Position numbers and translations under genes: made by a program
From: Skeletonema tropicum
Lineage: Eukaryota; Bacillariophyta; Thalassiosirophyceae; Thalassiosirales; Thalassiosiraceae
Assembly (NCBI GenBank): GCA_037178625.1
Contig: CM074149.1
Coordinates: forward strand, 744,001-808,000
DNA length: 64,000 bases
Direction: 5' to 3'
In this document: one piece after another, positions 33,750 through 42,900 of the stretch
Position numbering within the stretch: position 1 is the stretch's first letter
How the letters are laid out: each line of letters begins with the position of its first letter
The notes under the pieces: generated by a model
What the model saw: the letters and a program-made list of their open reading frames with translations, nothing else
The model's database searches: none
Told to the model about the DNA's origin: nothing

Positions 33750-34454
33750 TCAAGAGATTGCTCGTACAATAAATTCATAAGATTCTTCTACACTTTTCTT
33801 TTCTAAACCTGCACGTATAGATTGATCTGCAAGTAGTTGTGCTGCTGCTAACTGAAGATGTTTCAATTTTTTATCATCATTGTTTGTTGCAGGAGAGCAG
33901 TTTTCATCGTTGTTGTGAAATTGGCCGCCTTTAATGTAATCACTTGCGTCGCCGTTATCACTTCGAGGTATTCCCTTGCTTGGAGAATGTTGCTCCTCTG
34001 CATAAGTTGCATTAAACGCGGTCTCAACCTGATTGATACTGCTTCCCATAGGGTAAGAATTCAAAGGTGGCGGTGTCTGTGACTGCGGCTGCTCCTGAGA
34101 AGCAACATCATGCATCGAACCATCGGTGACACCCTCTTCTGCCGCCAAGGCAAGCGCCACTTCAATCTCATGAGCTAAATCAACATCAAAATCCTCGACA
34201 CTTTCAATACTCGTTTCTTCCTTGAGAAATTCACGAATAAGATTGGGTAGTGATGGAAGTTCCTTTGGAAAGAGGACGCCCATCACGTCATCAAATAGGT
34301 TTTTGTTCACTCGATCTGCTTTGTCATTATTGTTTGCTAAATTTGCCGCCAGCTCTTGGTTGAGTAGATGTAGGTGCAACGCCCTTTTAGGTTGTGAGAC
34401 GAATGCGTTGACGGATGTTGCTGCTGCTATTAGGCATGCAAACTTCATGGTCAT
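33750..34454 (-). CDS. Probable plastid-targeted hypothetical protein
   Basis: Intact 234-residue frame; start MTMKFACLIAAATSVNAFVS. The first 17 residues form a signal peptide (FACLIAAATSVNA) and the predicted cleavage leaves Phe at +1 followed by a basic stretch (FVSQPKRALHLHL). That is the ASAFAP-like bipartite import signal of diatom plastid proteins. The mature part is acidic and mostly helical (IEVALALAAEEG; LKHLQLAAAQLLADQSIRAG) with a Gln/Pro/Asn-rich linker. No family recognised. Secretion or vacuolar delivery is the alternative to plastid import. Confidence 0.65.
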   Translation of the reverse strand: MTMKFACLIAAATSVNAFVSQPKRALHLHLLNQELAANLANNNDKADRVNKNLFDDVMGVLFPKELPSLPNLIREFLKEETSIESVEDFDVDLAHEIEVALALAAEEGVTDGSMHDVASQEQPQSQTPPPLNSYPMGSSINQVETAFNATYAEEQHSPSKGIPRSDNGDASDYIKGGQFHNNDENCSPATNNDDKKLKHLQLAAAQLLADQSIRAGLEKKSVEESYEFIVRAIS

Positions 34455-34589
34455 GGTGTATGGTCATGATACATTATTGTAGGTGTCAGTAGGGTGTAGG
34501 GTGTCTATGGAGAAAGTATTTACCTACGCACGTTTTGAACGTTACTTGGCGCCAATTTTGTCCGTGGATGACCCATTCCGGAGGGGCTC

Positions 34590-35050
34590 TCCAGCGGACC
34601 AGCAAGCCGAGCTGGTCCGGTATAGTATTTTTTATGTGCGTGGCAGATGGTCCGGTACCAACATTCTCCATTGAAGTATTAGCTTTCTCCCATCATTGCA
34701 AAATCCATCAGCTGAGTGCAGTTTGCGACGGTATGTACACAATCAGTTGTGGAGAGAGAGTTTGTAGGAGCTGCCAGACATAATATGATGAGAGAAGTAC
34801 CATCACCAAGTATCTTGTTGTACGATTATGTACGATGATTAGATTTAGATTTAGATCATTTAATTTATTTAGATTTAGATCGGTCTAAGACTAAGATAGT
34901 TGTGATACTACAATACTTGAACTTGGTGACTAAAATTTGACGAGAGTGTAGATAGTACAAATTATGCATGGAATTCGTAATATTTATAGTACAAATTCTA
35001 CATAGAATTAACGTGTATACTCTCAAGTAGCCCAACCTTTCGCAACACAC
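34590..35050 (+). repeat. Conserved non-coding module, copy A
   Basis: Block 1 (about 34615-34800) has GGTCCGGTA, ACATTCTCCA, TAGCTTTCTCC, GCAAAATCCA, GAGTGCAGTTTGCGACGGTA and ATGATGAGAGAAGTA. Block 2 (34920-35040) has GTGACT-AAATTTGACGA, ATTATGCATGGAATTC and GTATACTCTCAAGTAG-CCCAACC. The same words occur next to copies B, C and D of the small gene family. The module lies 3' of the minus-strand gene copy. Confidence 0.75.
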
Positions 35051-35187
35051 TGGTTTCTCTTCACAAAACCTGATATTACATTCCATGAACACACAGGCAC
35101 CTCCGGACGGCAACCTTCTAGAGAAGAAGAAGATGTACAAGTTGCAACATTCTCTCGATGGAACTTACATACATACATGTGGTACAC

Positions 35188-35593
35188 TCACAGCCAATCG
35201 AGCTTTATCAAGTTGATATTGGCAAAAGTCTGTGTCAAGTTGGAACTGCCAAGACAAGGGCTGCCAACACGAGAAGAGTGCTTGACAGTCTGACACTGAC
35301 AAACCTTCCTTGGTGATCGACTGCGGATTTTTGGAAAGTTTCTGTTTGGAGACGAAGACGATCGACGTCGACGAGGCTTCAATGTAATTGGTGTCGATAG
35401 AGAAGAGTGTAGGAGGTCAATCTCAATCGGTTGGAGGTTGAGGTCTGGTAATGCCGGTGCCGGGAAGTTCATGTCGATTAGCATGGAGTTGCAGTCATTG
35501 TTGACTGGTTGTGGTTGTCGTCGACGGTAGACTTGTGTGCAATGACTGCTGTTTGGGTGTGGAGAGATGGGCGTTGGATGGCAATGGCATCAT
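35188..35593 (-). pseudogene. SMR-like small protein family, copy A, frameshifted by deletion
   Basis: The start is equivalent to that of copy B (MMPLPSNAHLSTPKQQSLHT). Compared with copies B-D, about 35-40 bp are deleted after HTSLP, removing the CPPAPK motif and shifting the frame to a stop. The rest is readable in another frame (NFPAPALPDLNLQPIEIDLL, TPITLKPRRRR, SPRKVCQCQTVKHSSRVGSP, NLTQTFANIN). Copies A and B are closer to each other than to C and D. A TGACGTGG site lies upstream at 35775. Confidence 0.75.
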
Positions 35594-35974
35594 GTTAATG
35601 TTCTTCATTTCATATACTCGTATTCGTATTGATGAAAGCAATGCGTTTGATATAATAATGCTGTAATTAATGTAGCGGAGAAAAGTTGCGACCTTCACAA
35701 AATAAGCACTTCGCCAAATTCAATGGCTGCTGCGGCGATCTGAATCATACGTCTGACTTAGTGGCTGAGGAAGTTGACGTGGTTCTTCATTAGGAGTATC
35801 CAAGCTTCGACAAAGCTTAGAGTTATTGCGGAAATCTGACGAGCTCTAGCGTAGATAGCGTGGGCGCGTGGCGCGTCAGTATGTAACATTTCTGTACGTG
35901 GGCAGTACATGGGTACTTATAGGAATCAGCTAGCCAGATTTTTTGTACATGAACCGTGAGAATCCCTACGTAAA

Positions 35975-36216
35975 GCCTGTCCCCCGTTTTTTTTTGGTTC
36001 CGACGATCTCAACTTTTTGCTCTCCACCACCGTAGCCACAAAAGATCCGCCCTCCCGTAGTATCATACTACCAACCATACCATAGGGCACACACAACGCA
36101 TAATAACTTGATAACATACTGTCCCCTACAGAATTTTCCGTAGAATTCAACGGTGGCCGCCGATTTGTTACGTTTGCAGCGGTTTTATTTACGTATCGTC
36201 ATAAAGCTGACGGTGC
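35975..36216 (+). repeat. Left terminal inverted repeat
   Basis: 242 bp; starts GCCTGTCCCCCG; 26 bp separate its inner end from the ATG of the nuclease gene. Confidence 0.9.
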
Positions 36217-36241
36217 GTGATAATTAATTTATTCCACGCCG

Positions 36242-38221
36242 ATGACAGTCCGTCACCTCTGGGTGCATGCTTTGGGTGGCTTTAGCAGCAAACCACACCA
36301 AGCATTATCTATTTTGAAAGGGAAAAGAGTTGCCTTCGATGCTGCAATCATATTGAACAAGGTAAACGGCAAGGAGCTGACGAAACTGACTTCAACAAAC
36401 GAACCAACTTATGCATCTCCGGATATATTAGACTACGTGCAAGAGTTTCACGACCTGGTGATTGATGCAGGAGTAATACCCTGCTACGTATTTGACGGGA
36501 AAGCGCCGCCAATAAAGAATAGAGAGAAGTTGCGTAGGCAAGGTGATCGCAACAAAGGTGGGGAAGAGTATGATAAGTTTTTGTGTGATGTGTTGCAACT
36601 GCAAGATGATGCTGCACCCCTTAACTTTGAAGAAGAAGAGGTGGAACAAGCAATTGCAAGTAGAATGAAAAAGGCGCATCCTACCGCAGCCGATCATGCA
36701 GCAGTTATTTCTTGGATGGCAAGTAAAGGCATCTGGATGGTTGGCTCTTTATTTGAGGCAGACCAACAGATGAGGAAGCTGGAGATGGACGGTGTTGTTG
36801 ACGCAATTGCGACAGAGGATGGCGACCTGATTATCCTGAACAGCGAGATGGTTCTATCTAAATGGAAAACAGAATCAGGAAAGTTATTTTCACGCATCTA
36901 CGAAAAGAAAGAATTCATTGAGCGAGAAACATCGTCTAAATTGGCACAACATCCCAACAATATTGTTGACATCGCTCTGCTCCTAGGTAATGATTACCAT
37001 CCAAACATCCGCTTAGTTGGAAAGAAGACTGTTCTGAAAGATGGTGGATTGATTGATAAACTAGCCGCAGCAAGTGACCGCGAGGAGTGGGTGAAGACAT
37101 TGGGGGCTACAAATAAGAATGCACCCGACAATTATGCGGCAGATTACGAAGCAGCACGCCGTTACCTCTTGCATGCACCGGTATTTCAGAAATGTCAGAG
37201 TACCGGGAATGTGTCGGTTGTACCATTGACTCCATTGCCAGAAGGTGTTGACGATTTAGAATCATATCTTCAAATCGCCTTCGACAGAGATGCTGCCATC
37301 ACCCCGCATCAATACGATGACGTTTACCATGTACGCAATGTCGTACCATTGACTGGGAAGCCAGTTGATGAGGAGCGTGGCCCCTGTTATTCTGCTGCTG
37401 ATAATGCAACTGTTGCAACAAGTGAGCCGCTTCCAACATTTGCCCGCCTTGACTTTGAAAAGGTTCCACTTGAAGCACAACCGCGATTGTGTCTAATACT
37501 TTGGCTGCAGTCAAGAGGGATTAAAACACTTCAGAAGGAGTCGAGATCAATTATCGAGCGGAATGTACGGTGGGCATTAGCTAACAACAAACCTGTGCTT
37601 CCTCCTAGTATCAAGTTTCTAATGGGAAAGTACAACGGATTTGAGGCGTTAGAGGCACGAATTGCTAACAATAAGTTTGACTCTTGGGACAAAGACTACT
37701 ACACAATTGCAAAACTCGTTAGAGATGTAAGTGACAGCTACATGGAAGAGAAGTTGGATGGAGCCCTTCCAGGAATGAGATCACGAGCAATACTACTCTT
37801 GAAAGGAGGAAACATCAATCCACGCTCTATCCAATGTTGCAATGTGACATCCAAAATAGACAATTCATCTTGCCTGCTATTGCGCTGCGAAGCTCTGAGT
37901 TCTGTCCGACCTGTCATCCATACCATCCATGCCGTCTTTGAAGATAAGAAGGACGGGGACTTTCTATCATCCCCACTGTCAACATGCAGTTGCGAAGATG
38001 GATCACTCTTTTGCTCGCATATGATTGCTTTCCTCTTGGTGCTAGCATTAGTGCAGCGTAGTGCTTCACAGAAGGAATTTGAGACAGGATATCCTGTGTC
38101 TCCAAAGCTTGTACAAGCTGAACCAGTATTGATTGAGAACTTGCATGCATTAGATATTTTTAATAGGCAGCAAGCTCAAACTAAGAGGCAAGCAGGTAAT
38201 AAACGAAAGCGAAATGATTAA
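36242..38221 (+). CDS. XPG/FEN1-family nuclease fused to a SWIM zinc finger
   Basis: Intact, 659 residues. The N-terminal 260 residues follow the FEN1/XPG fold: VAFDA (D33), PCYVFDGKAPP (D85), SLFEADQQ (E172, D174), ATEDGDLI (D193, D195) and LLLGNDY (D251). These match the seven acidic metal ligands of FEN1 in order and spacing. After GNDY the helix-hairpin-helix is only partly like FEN1 (IRLVGKKTVLK). The middle has no recognised domain. Residues 582-593 are a SWIM finger (C-x-C-x6-C-x-H, CSCEDGSLFCSH), known from MULE-type transposases and chromatin proteins. The C-terminus is basic (KRKRND), a likely nuclear signal. Structure-specific DNA cleavage is the expected activity. Being the main gene of a TIR element, it may act in transposition. 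Confidence 0.88.
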   Translation: MTVRHLWVHALGGFSSKPHQALSILKGKRVAFDAAIILNKVNGKELTKLTSTNEPTYASPDILDYVQEFHDLVIDAGVIPCYVFDGKAPPIKNREKLRRQGDRNKGGEEYDKFLCDVLQLQDDAAPLNFEEEEVEQAIASRMKKAHPTAADHAAVISWMASKGIWMVGSLFEADQQMRKLEMDGVVDAIATEDGDLIILNSEMVLSKWKTESGKLFSRIYEKKEFIERETSSKLAQHPNNIVDIALLLGNDYHPNIRLVGKKTVLKDGGLIDKLAAASDREEWVKTLGATNKNAPDNYAADYEAARRYLLHAPVFQKCQSTGNVSVVPLTPLPEGVDDLESYLQIAFDRDAAITPHQYDDVYHVRNVVPLTGKPVDEERGPCYSAADNATVATSEPLPTFARLDFEKVPLEAQPRLCLILWLQSRGIKTLQKESRSIIERNVRWALANNKPVLPPSIKFLMGKYNGFEALEARIANNKFDSWDKDYYTIAKLVRDVSDSYMEEKLDGALPGMRSRAILLLKGGNINPRSIQCCNVTSKIDNSSCLLLRCEALSSVRPVIHTIHAVFEDKKDGDFLSSPLSTCSCEDGSLFCSHMIAFLLVLALVQRSASQKEFETGYPVSPKLVQAEPVLIENLHALDIFNRQQAQTKRQAGNKRKRND

Positions 38222-38229
38222 TATAACAT

Positions 38230-38898
38230 TTATGATTTACGACTCTTCTTGTTTTTGGGCCAGTACTCCTCCGCAACGATCGAGTTATCACCTGGTGTAC
38301 GAAATGGTTGATCTAGATTCGCCTCGCCATGTGCCAGGGAATGTGCATATGGTAAGAGAGGTATCAAGTAGTATGGAATCTTTCCATTCAAAATATCTTC
38401 ACTGTACACTCTACTGAAGACTGTCTCTGCGGAGAAACGAGAGCTAGTCAATGGCCTGTCACGTTTGATATGCTCTGTCGCTTTTTTCATTCTCCATAGC
38501 CCAGGCTTGAAGTGATGCCGTGCAATGAATATGTTGTTCTTCTTCCTCCTCCCTCCCTCCGTGTGTGTTGCACGTGTCCGTTTCATATTAGAGTCATCTG
38601 TTGCTTTCTGTTTTAGTTCTTTGTAGTCGGATACGGAAATACCAAGGTTTTTACATGCACAATTAATAAAATTCAATGCATTGACTGTGTCGGACACTTC
38701 AATATTGATGCATCTGCCAGCAAAGTCAGGGTGTTTGTTTTTGTTAAAAATTGCCAGAAGTTTAGCGCAATCTTTCCAATTGCAGTCACATGCATTCTTT
38801 TTCTTTTTCACTGCCACAGGAGAGGGAGTAACTTTTGTTGATCGGCGCTTCTTTCCTACCTTCGGAGTCTTGGGAGACAATTGTTTGGTCGAAACCAT
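38230..38898 (-). CDS. Small basic Cys/His-containing protein of the TIR element
   Basis: 222 residues from the only suitable ATG (38898, MVSTKQLSPKTPKVGKKRRS); the frame is open into the TIR but without ATG. A Lys/Arg-rich nuclear-type N-terminus is followed by a Cys cluster (ACDCNWKDCAKLL, then GRC and NCACKNLG) and a basic block ending in HHF (KKNNIFIARHHFKPGLWRMK). The C-terminal half is ordinary globular sequence, ending KNKKSRKS. The Cys and His pattern suggests a DNA-binding zinc module, but I cannot match it to THAP, BED or other known fingers. It converges on the nuclease gene and is probably the second mobility protein. Confidence 0.75.
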   Translation of the reverse strand: MVSTKQLSPKTPKVGKKRRSTKVTPSPVAVKKKKNACDCNWKDCAKLLAIFNKNKHPDFAGRCINIEVSDTVNALNFINCACKNLGISVSDYKELKQKATDDSNMKRTRATHTEGGRRKKNNIFIARHHFKPGLWRMKKATEHIKRDRPLTSSRFSAETVFSRVYSEDILNGKIPYYLIPLLPYAHSLAHGEANLDQPFRTPGDNSIVAEEYWPKNKKSRKS

Positions 38899-38927
38899 GA
38901 TGAAAGATGCGATGATGATAAGAAAAA

Positions 38928-39168
38928 GCACCGTCAGCTTTATGACGATACGTAAATAAAACCGCTGCAAACGTAACAAATCGGCGGCCGCCGTTGAATT
39001 CTACGGAAAATTCTGTAGGGGACAGTATGTTATCAAGTTATTATGCGTTGTGTGTGCCCTATGGTATGGGTGGTAATATGATACTACGGGAGGGCGGATC
39101 TTTGTGGCTGCGGCGGTGGAGAGCAAAAAGTGGAGATCGTCGGAACCAAAAAAAAACGGGGGACAGGC
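38928..39168 (-). repeat. Right terminal inverted repeat
   Basis: 241 bp; reverse complement of 35975-36216 at about 97% identity; starts 30 bp upstream of the ATG of the basic protein. Confidence 0.9.
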
Positions 39169-39190
39169 ATGTATGGAATTCCTACGTACT

Positions 39191-39319
39191 TATTTGCCCT
39201 ATTCTCAGGGTTCATAGAGGGTTATGTTCCCCACCAAAGAGGCCTCATTCTCGCTTTTTGGTTATGTAGTTCAAACTTTGGATAATGTGAGAATAGACTG
39301 GGGCAAATACAAAAACTGT
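39191..39319. repeat. Small inverted-repeat segment next to the element
   Basis: TATTTGCCCTATTCTCA at 39191-39207 pairs with TGAGAATA-gactg-GGGCAAATA at 39298-39319 apart from a 4-5 base bulge. A possible 130-bp MITE. Confidence 0.5.
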
Positions 39320-42207
39320 GGGGTGAAATTTGTGTTTAGCATAATTTTAACACCTTTCTCTAGCAAACTCTAGTTTATATAATTATATCCCTGAGGATAT
39401 TTTGTTTGCCGAGTCTTAATTGGGTTGGCGTTAGGGGGGCTTGCGCTCTTCGACTCCAAGAAGGTAGCAGCTGTTCGGCCCCTCAAATTGAAATATCCTG
39501 GATAATTTTTTTTCACTGTAGATTAGGCGGGGACAATTTAATCTATTTTATTAAATAACGGTCACTTTAGGTAGGCGACACCCAAAATAAAGGCTCTGGG
39601 CGCTTTGGCAGAAATTCCTTCACGTCATGAGGTCATATCGGTCCACTGAGGATATCGCCGCCGGCATTTAGTGATGCCGACCGACGTTCCGCTCCATACC
39701 ATAGCCGCCGCCTCCGCCATGGTTCTGGTGTGCACAGTGATCAAATTTTGAAAAGTGTGTGACACGGCTAGAAAAATGATGGAGGGGGCGCCCCGTTTCC
39801 CCGCTGGAGTGACCCCTGGAAAAGGCGCGCAGGCCAAGAAACCGAAAATACCCAAGCTCCATGGCCAGTGCCAAACCACAGTCATAGCTGTCTCATCTCC
39901 TTGACTCCATCAAGTGGATTTTTTATGTACGTAGGAATCGTCCAAGAAGCGGTACCAAAGTGGCGCCATCGATCTTCGAGCACATCACCACCATGGGATT
40001 TCCGCCCGAGTAGCGTACTTTACTAAGCATTGTGCTGTTAGATCAAAGATATAATGCTCGTGATGCCTATATAAATATTTATGAATGTATGGAGCAGCTT
40101 GGTATGTACCGATTTTACATATGATGTAAAATGCAAGCCAATTAGTGCACAAGAATGTGTATCCTCAACTCCTCAGGAGCAATGAACGATGGTGTTGTAA
40201 CAAATATTTCAGCACTATCGACAAGAAACACTGTTGAAATAATGAACTTTAGACGCATATCAATGATGGATATATCTTATTGTTGTATAATAATAATTTA
40301 TGAGGCCCACAGATCCGTGTTATACGACATAAATGCATGCAGATAAACAACTATCTCATAAGAGAGAATACTCTTTGTGCATTCCAACGATATCAGCAGT
40401 GAAAATATGCAGCTTTATCCGTCGAACATTAATTCATCGAAACCTAAGAGCCTTAAAAAGTAGTTGAAGATCCTACTCCGATCTATTCAGACGCAATGTG
40501 GCGTCATAACAACAGCCTTCTTCGGAGACAATATGTGCACCTATTCCACCCAATCAACTTCAAGTCACTCAACTATGACCCTACATCATCAATAACCTAC
40601 ATAGTTGTTGTGCTGTTGTTGTCGGTTGGTTAGGTTGATTTGAATGACGTTACCATCGGAGTTGTTCTGTAAATGGCCATGATGTGTTTGTCTTGTGATG
40701 TAAAGATTGAGTTCGCCGATGATAGTGTAGGGAGTGAAATCGGATCTCTATTGTCAACTTCACGATACAAAGCGATCCTAACATATTATTGATAGCTCTT
40801 GTGTCGTGTTTAGTTGTATCTCCTTGATTAGAGGTCGGAATAGAACAATGAAATGGGTGACATTTGTTTGTAATCGATGATGTGATGTGTAGCAGCAATA
40901 TTGGTGCCCGACGGAGTGCTATGGCCATATGAAGTCACTAGCAATGTGCCACACCAACACCCAATGTCTATATGTATAAGCGACAGCGAGGATTGATGGA
41001 GAGAGACCGATTGTACCATTCATATTGAGTGGAATTGGAGGACGGCAGAGGTTGTTTTTCGTGATTTCGTAGGCTTATTTTGGTTTGGAGGTTTGGGGCG
41101 AGACTATTGTAACTTAGTGGGCCAGGTAGATCAAAAGTTTCTCCGTGATCTCAGCTGCTCAGATGGGCCTAGCACCAACTAAGTTTCTGGAGAGTTGAGG
41201 AGATACGATTTTACCCACTATGCCGGCATCATGGTATTTTGGTTCATTTCCCCATGATGTTGAATTATGTGTTTTGTGTGCTTGAAAGTGTTGGAACAAA
41301 AGACGCGGGAAATTTTTGAAATGTATTTTTGCGCGAAATTGGAATGCTGGATGACATCTTGTACACGAGGTACGTAGGAATCCAGTGGATGGAGTCAAGG
41401 AGATAAGACAGCTATACGTCCGGCCATGTGGTGGTCTTGTTGATGATGGAGGATGAGAACCCTCCCGCCCAAATTTGTATGAGTTCCTACGCACGTATAA
41501 AACTATTTTTCTCAAATCAAAACAAAGCTTAGCTCTCTGCGGATTTGAGCTCAGCTCGCTCTCAGCTTTTCACATCTGTACCCCATTTGTTCACAGCACA
41601 AATATTCGCTGAGAACGAGCATCCTGGCTAGGCTGACCCTGCACTTAGCCATAGAAGTACGCATTCGGTGAAGTAGCGTGCGCCTTATGCGTCATTTCCT
41701 TGATGTATGTTACCTCTTTATCCAATAGAGCCCCTGCCTTTGGACGTCTAACCCCTTTCCTACGAAAGTAATGAGAAAGAATTCATAGAGAAATAAAGAA
41801 GAAGCTGCTTAGCAGAATATGACAGAAAACAAGTTCTTAATACCGCTCTTATTTTCATTTGTGCAGAAAGAGTACGATATTTCGTGCAAAGAATAGAAGC
41901 ACGAACCGTGGCTTGAGTCACTTTTCTGTACGTGGGCTGTACCTGTTCGCGAGGTTCTTTCTTTCTTTCTTTCTTTCTTGTGTTTTCGCAAAATTGATAC
42001 CATTGAGAAAGCTTCTATGAATTCCAACCGTACTTATGTGGTGTCACTCTAGAGTGAGTGAGCGAGCAGCATTCAGGAATAGTCCGGTCTTTCCGCTGCT
42101 GAACATTGACCGATAGCTGCTGAGAACTCCTGGCTTTGAGATAGAACATAATACCCCTTCCATTTTTCTTTTTTTTTTGCGGCCATAAAATTGATGCCTG
42201 CTACAAG
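39320..42207. other. Gene-poor stretch with scattered repeats
   Basis: No convincing frame on either strand. An inverted pair, 39884-39920 and 41379-41415 (ATAGCTGTCT-ATCTCCTTGA type), brackets 1.5 kb that shows nothing recognisable, and each arm has a TACGTAGGAAT word nearby. A CTTT/TTTC microsatellite is at 41955-41979. A block at 41868-41915 (TTTGTGCAG, ATTTCGTGCA, AGAAGCACGAA) recurs at 47679-47730. Confidence 0.5.
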
Positions 42208-42522
42208 GTGCATCATCTGTCGTCACCCACCGACCAACACTCATCATGTCCTCACCTAAGTACACCTCCACCAGCATCAGGAAGCATTCCTCCACTTGAG
42301 CTCGGGGAACCACAACTGTCAACTGCAGAAGATGAGGAGGCAAGCTCTACGCCGGACATCGAACTGTCACCTGCAGAAGAGGAGGAGGCAAGCGCTACGC
42401 CGGACATCGATTTTTTCGATGTAGAAAGCAACAGTGATGTTGATGTATCTGATCTCCTCTTCGATTTTCCCATTCATTATGTTAATGTGGTAGTGTTAGA
42501 TTTAAATGCGGATGGTAGTTGA
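42208..42522 (+). CDS. Hypothetical acidic protein with a 16-residue duplication
   Basis: A 104-residue frame with two units of (S/A)EEEA(S)(S/A)TPDIE-type sequence (AEDEEASSTPDIELS, AEEEEASATPDIDFF) encoded by a tandem duplication of about 48 bp, then DVESNSDVDVSDLLFDFP. It may be a remnant of the 5' part of the copia element downstream or an independent short gene. Not recognised. Confidence 0.35.
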   Translation: MHHLSSPTDQHSSCPHLSTPPPASGSIPPLELGEPQLSTAEDEEASSTPDIELSPAEEEEASATPDIDFFDVESNSDVDVSDLLFDFPIHYVNVVVLDLNADGS

Positions 42523-42707
42523 AGAATTGACGAGATTACCAAGTAACACAGACGTCTTCGATGTGGAGGACGTGAAGTTGGTGTATGCATGGGTACTGAG
42601 TCGGCGCACTTGCCTTTTTTTTATTTTTATTGCAGGAACGAGTGAGGAGAGTATGAGAGTAGTATCCAGGCTACTACTGTGAGAGCGCTCAACGTCCAGA
42701 TGTATGC

Positions 42708-42900
42708 GCTATGATTGAAAGCCCCCTCTGAATCAATGCTGGAGATCCCTCTGAGGATGCTCGCTTCGTAGAGGTGATGGATAATCATATGGATGCATAA
42801 GTATGTCGCTATGATTGAGAGATACCTCTGAGTAAATGTTGGAGATCCCTCTGAGGATGCTCGCTAAATAGAGGTGATGGATAATCATATTGATGCGTAC
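42708..42900 (+). repeat. 100-bp tandem duplication
   Basis: GCTATGATTGA...GATCCCTCTGAGGATGCTCG occurs at 42708 and again at 42808, a period of 100 bp, with scattered differences. Confidence 0.8.

Larger units (their letters stand above)
35975..39168 (+). mobile_element. 3.2-kb two-gene TIR element carrying an XPG/FEN1-SWIM nuclease
   Basis: Terminal inverted repeats 35975-36216 and 38928-39168 (242 and 241 bp) are about 97% identical, with some half a dozen substitutions and one single-base indel. Both ends read GCCTGTCCCCCG then a T-run. Two intact genes converge between them, with only 8 bp between their stop codons; each ATG lies within 30 bp of its TIR, so the TIRs probably carry the promoters. 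No target duplication is obvious, and the flanks each contain a CCTACGTA word. No DDE transposase, helicase or tyrosine recombinase is encoded. Identical ends and open frames indicate a young, possibly active element. It is also possible that a larger parent supplies the transposase. Confidence 0.85.

Noticed and set aside
33420..33806. 128-codon forward frame
   Set aside because: Overlaps the 3' end of the minus-strand plastid-type gene, has no recognisable features and ends in low-complexity Phe/Tyr.
42708..42900. Possible CRISPR-like or satellite array
   Set aside because: Only two 100-bp units without spacers; a simple tandem duplication.
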